DNA of 6,845 nt from positions 1 to 6,845 of the forward strand of contig DFYS01000013.1 in assembly GCA_002383405.1 (NCBI GenBank), read 5' to 3'. Below are positions 5,395 to 6,845 of this stretch, piece after piece. Within the stretch, counting starts at the first letter, position 1, and the number at the start of each line of letters is the position of its first letter. This stretch comes from Moorella sp. UBA4076. Its GTDB lineage: Bacteria; Bacillota; DSM-521; Neomoorellales; Neomoorellaceae. A program made the translations under genes and the position numbers. The notes beneath the pieces were generated by a model that saw only the letters and a program-made list of their open reading frames with translations, made no database searches and was not told the origin of the DNA.

Positions 5395-5417
5395 CTGGTA
5401 ATATTATTTGGTACCAG
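5395..5417. promoter_or_regulatory. Candidate FapR operator just downstream of the fapR transcription start
   Basis: CTGGTA (5395-5400) and TACCAG (5412-5417) are perfect inverted arms, and TGGTACCA (5409-5416) is a perfect 8-bp palindrome. The stretch TTGGTACC (5408-5415) matches seven of eight bases of the known FapR half-site TTAGTACC. It lies 5-27 bases after the predicted start, a position where binding would block transcription, as in the self-regulated Bacillus fapR. The rest of the 17-bp Bacillus consensus is not well kept, so this is inference. Confidence 0.4.
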
Positions 5418-5435
5418 ATTTATGAGGTGAGCTAT

Positions 5436-6023
5436 TTGGTACGCCGGAAGGGGAACAAGGAAGAGCGCCAGCAGGCTTTGTATCGCTACCTGCGCGGCAA
5501 TCCCTTTGCCACCGATGAGGAGCTGGCCGCCAAATTTAAGGTCAGTATACCTACCATCCGTCTCGACCGCCTGGCGCTGGGTATTCCCGAGGTCAGGGAG
5601 CGCATCATGGATATGGCCCGGGAAGCCAGGTCACGGATGCGGGGGGTAACGGCGGCGGAGCTGATGGGCGAGCTGGTCGAGCTCCAGCCCGGCATTATGG
5701 CGATCTCCATCCTGGAGATCGCACCCGGCATGCTGGTCCAGCCGGCTGGCGTGGCCCGTGGCCACTACCTTTTTACTCAGGCCCATTCCCTGGCTCTGGC
5801 TGCCGTTGGCGCCGAAGTAGTCCTGACCAGCAGTGCGCGGGTCCGTTACCGGCGACCGGTATACGCCGGCGAGCGGGTGATTGCCCGCGCTATGGTCAAG
5901 GTGACCAGGGGGGTTACCACCCTGGTATCCGTCCACTCGCGGGTCAGCGGGGAAATAGTTTTCAAAGGCCAGTTTGTGATCATCACCCCGGAACCCGCTG
6001 AGATTTCCGGTGATGGCACCTGA
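5436..6023 (+). CDS. fapR: Transcription factor FapR, malonyl-CoA-responsive repressor of lipid synthesis genes
   Basis: The protein has 195 residues from TTG 5436. I prefer this start over the in-frame GTG at 5427 because GAGGTGA (5424-5430) lies five bases before TTG and because MVRRKGNKEERQ lines up with Bacillus FapR, MRRNKRERQ. An N-terminal helix-turn-helix (about 26-47, DEELAAKFKVSIPTIRLDRL) is followed by a linker (70-85) and a hotdog-fold effector domain (about 86-185) with ARGHYLFTQAHSLAL at 107-121, where malonyl-CoA binds in the family. Known family role: it represses fatty acid and phospholipid genes until malonyl-CoA releases it. It lies upstream of plsX, as in Bacillus, but with 230 bp between them. 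Self-regulation is likely from the dyad at 5395-5417. Confidence 0.94.
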   Translation: MVRRKGNKEERQQALYRYLRGNPFATDEELAAKFKVSIPTIRLDRLALGIPEVRERIMDMAREARSRMRGVTAAELMGELVELQPGIMAISILEIAPGMLVQPAGVARGHYLFTQAHSLALAAVGAEVVLTSSARVRYRRPVYAGERVIARAMVKVTRGVTTLVSVHSRVSGEIVFKGQFVIITPEPAEISGDGT

Positions 6024-6253
6024 GAACGAAAGCGAGGGTATATTACCGTGCCAGGCTGTCCTGATGACCGGGAGGCGGCGCTCAGGGCCCACCGGCAAGG
6101 AGGCTCCAGCTCCTGTCATAAAGCTGGATGCTTATCAGTTTCAATGAGGGAATTACGCTGCCGTAGTATTTAAGTTTCGGAGTGAGAGGCTTCACTAAAG
6201 AAACTGGCGCAGCGGGGCAGCCTCTGACTTCCGTTTTACGGAGGGTGAACTTA
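6024..6253 (+). promoter_or_regulatory. plsX leader with possible pseudoknot or switch-like fold
   Basis: No gene is supported in these 230 bp, and no good promoter, so plsX is probably read through from fapR. Near its 3' end a hairpin AGTTTC-AGTGA / TCACT-GAAACT (6173-6178 and 6181-6185 with 6192-6196 and 6200-6205) carries the loop GAGGCT (6186-6191). The loop is perfectly complementary to AGCCTC at 6219-6224, which would make a 6-bp pseudoknot. An alternative stem, GTGAGAGGCT (6182-6191) with AGCCTCTGAC (6219-6228), excludes the first. A short CCGT/ACGG hairpin (6231-6241) abuts the ribosome binding site GGAGGG. This is structural inference only; no known riboswitch class is recognised. 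Confidence 0.35.
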
Positions 6254-6845
6254 TTGCAGATAGCCGTGGATGCCATGGGGGGCGATCATGCCCCTCGCGA
6301 GATAGTGCAGGGGGCGCTGGATGCGGCCCGGGCAGGGATAGCGGAGATAATCCTCGTCGGTGACCGCCGGCAGCTGGAACCCCTGCTCGCCTCACAGCAT
6401 CCCCCCGCCAGTCTGGAGATTGCCCATACCGACCAGGTGGTGGCGATGGATGAACAGCCGGCCCTGGCGTTACGGCGCAAGCGGGAAGCGTCGATAATGG
6501 TAGCCACCCGCATGGTTAAAGAAGGCCGTGCTGCAGCCGTAGTCTCCGCCGGCAGTACCGGCGCCCAGATGGCAGCAGCCCTTTTAACCCTGGGCCGCAG
6601 CGGCAAAATCCAACGGCCGGCTATAGCTACTATCCTCCCGACCTTAAAAGGGCCGCGGCTTTTGCTCGATGCCGGCGCCAATGTCGATTGCCGGCCCGAA
6701 CACCTCTATGAATTTGCCCTGATGGGCAATCTCTACGCCGCCAGGGTAATGGGTATTCGTGAACCGCGGGTGGGATTGCTCAATATCGGTTCCGAGGCCT
6801 CCAAGGGCAATGAGCAGACCCTGGGAGCCTATAACCTGTTAAAAA
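6254..6845 (+). CDS. plsX: Phosphate acyltransferase PlsX (N-terminal 197 residues; runs off the window)
   Basis: PlsX turns acyl-ACP and phosphate into acyl phosphate, the acyl donor for PlsY in phospholipid synthesis; it is a peripheral membrane enzyme. The visible part shows the N-terminal signature QIAVDAMGGDHAP (2-14), VGD at 35-37, VVSAGSTGA (96-104), LLLDAGANVDCRPEHLYEFA (136-155) and RVGLLNIGSEASKGNEQTL (172-190). The family is about 330 residues, so roughly 130 are missing at the window edge. The start is TTG at 6254, eight bases after GGAGGG (6240-6245); no ATG lies nearby in frame before the conserved motif. It is downstream of fapR, its expected regulator. The reading frame is open to the last base with no frameshift. 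Confidence 0.95.
   Translation, partial: MQIAVDAMGGDHAPREIVQGALDAARAGIAEIILVGDRRQLEPLLASQHPPASLEIAHTDQVVAMDEQPALALRRKREASIMVATRMVKEGRAAAVVSAGSTGAQMAAALLTLGRSGKIQRPAIATILPTLKGPRLLLDAGANVDCRPEHLYEFALMGNLYAARVMGIREPRVGLLNIGSEASKGNEQTLGAYNLLK

Noticed and set aside
6030..6060. Sequence GAGGGTATATTACCGTG as a T-box-like motif
   Set aside because: It lacks the conserved T-box core and there is no terminator or tRNA-related gene downstream.
6013..6147. 44-codon frame starting inside the fapR end (ATG at 6013)
   Set aside because: Only a weak ribosome binding site, no recognisable family, and composition like a leader; a small protein is not excluded but not supported.

Overview
The window looks like chromosomal DNA of a thermophilic, spore-forming, acetogenic Firmicute (Clostridia), most like Moorella (M. 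thermoacetica group). The reasons are the gene order (rsmD, a coiled-coil 'ATPase-like' gene, ylbJ, ackA, yceD, rpmF, fapR, plsX), GC-rich third codon positions, strong AGGAGG-type ribosome binding sites with many GTG and TTG starts, and a sporulation membrane protein next to acetate kinase. The genus is inferred from gene order and protein character; no search was run.

Layout. Positions 1-389 hold no convincing protein gene. They contain one copy of an intergenic repeat (48-86, minus), a textbook minus-strand intrinsic terminator (99-127) and three further stable hairpins (137-252), which together suggest an unannotated minus-strand RNA or leader. A TATAAT promoter then drives rsmD (390-959) and an overlapping coiled-coil protein gene (947-1456). 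ylbJ (1498-2721, minus) converges on this pair; the 41-bp gap is filled by a second repeat copy. ylbJ and ackA (2953-4146, plus) diverge across a 231-bp gap. After ackA come 317 bp with no gene. This stretch has a perfect 15-bp inverted repeat and a second direct copy of half of it, both resembling the last codons of ackA. The second copy runs into a consensus TTGACA/TATAAT promoter for yceD (4464-5039) and rpmF (5075-5257). rpmF ends in a third repeat copy followed by an intrinsic terminator (5326-5352). fapR (5436-6023) has its own promoter with a dyad over the predicted transcription start. A 230-bp leader with a possible pseudoknot separates fapR from plsX (6254 to the window end, partial).

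How the genes fit together. rsmD, yceD and rpmF serve the ribosome (16S rRNA methylation, a 23S/L32-linked protein, and ribosomal protein L32). fapR and plsX are the regulator and first enzyme of the phospholipid branch; FapR senses malonyl-CoA. ackA makes ATP from acetyl phosphate, the last step of acetogenesis. ylbJ acts in sporulation. Conventional genes account for about four-fifths of the window. The unusual material is between them: the candidate RNA at 99-274, the repeat family AGACGCCC...CAG, the ackA-tail-like palindrome, and the plsX leader. No complete new multi-gene system is visible.
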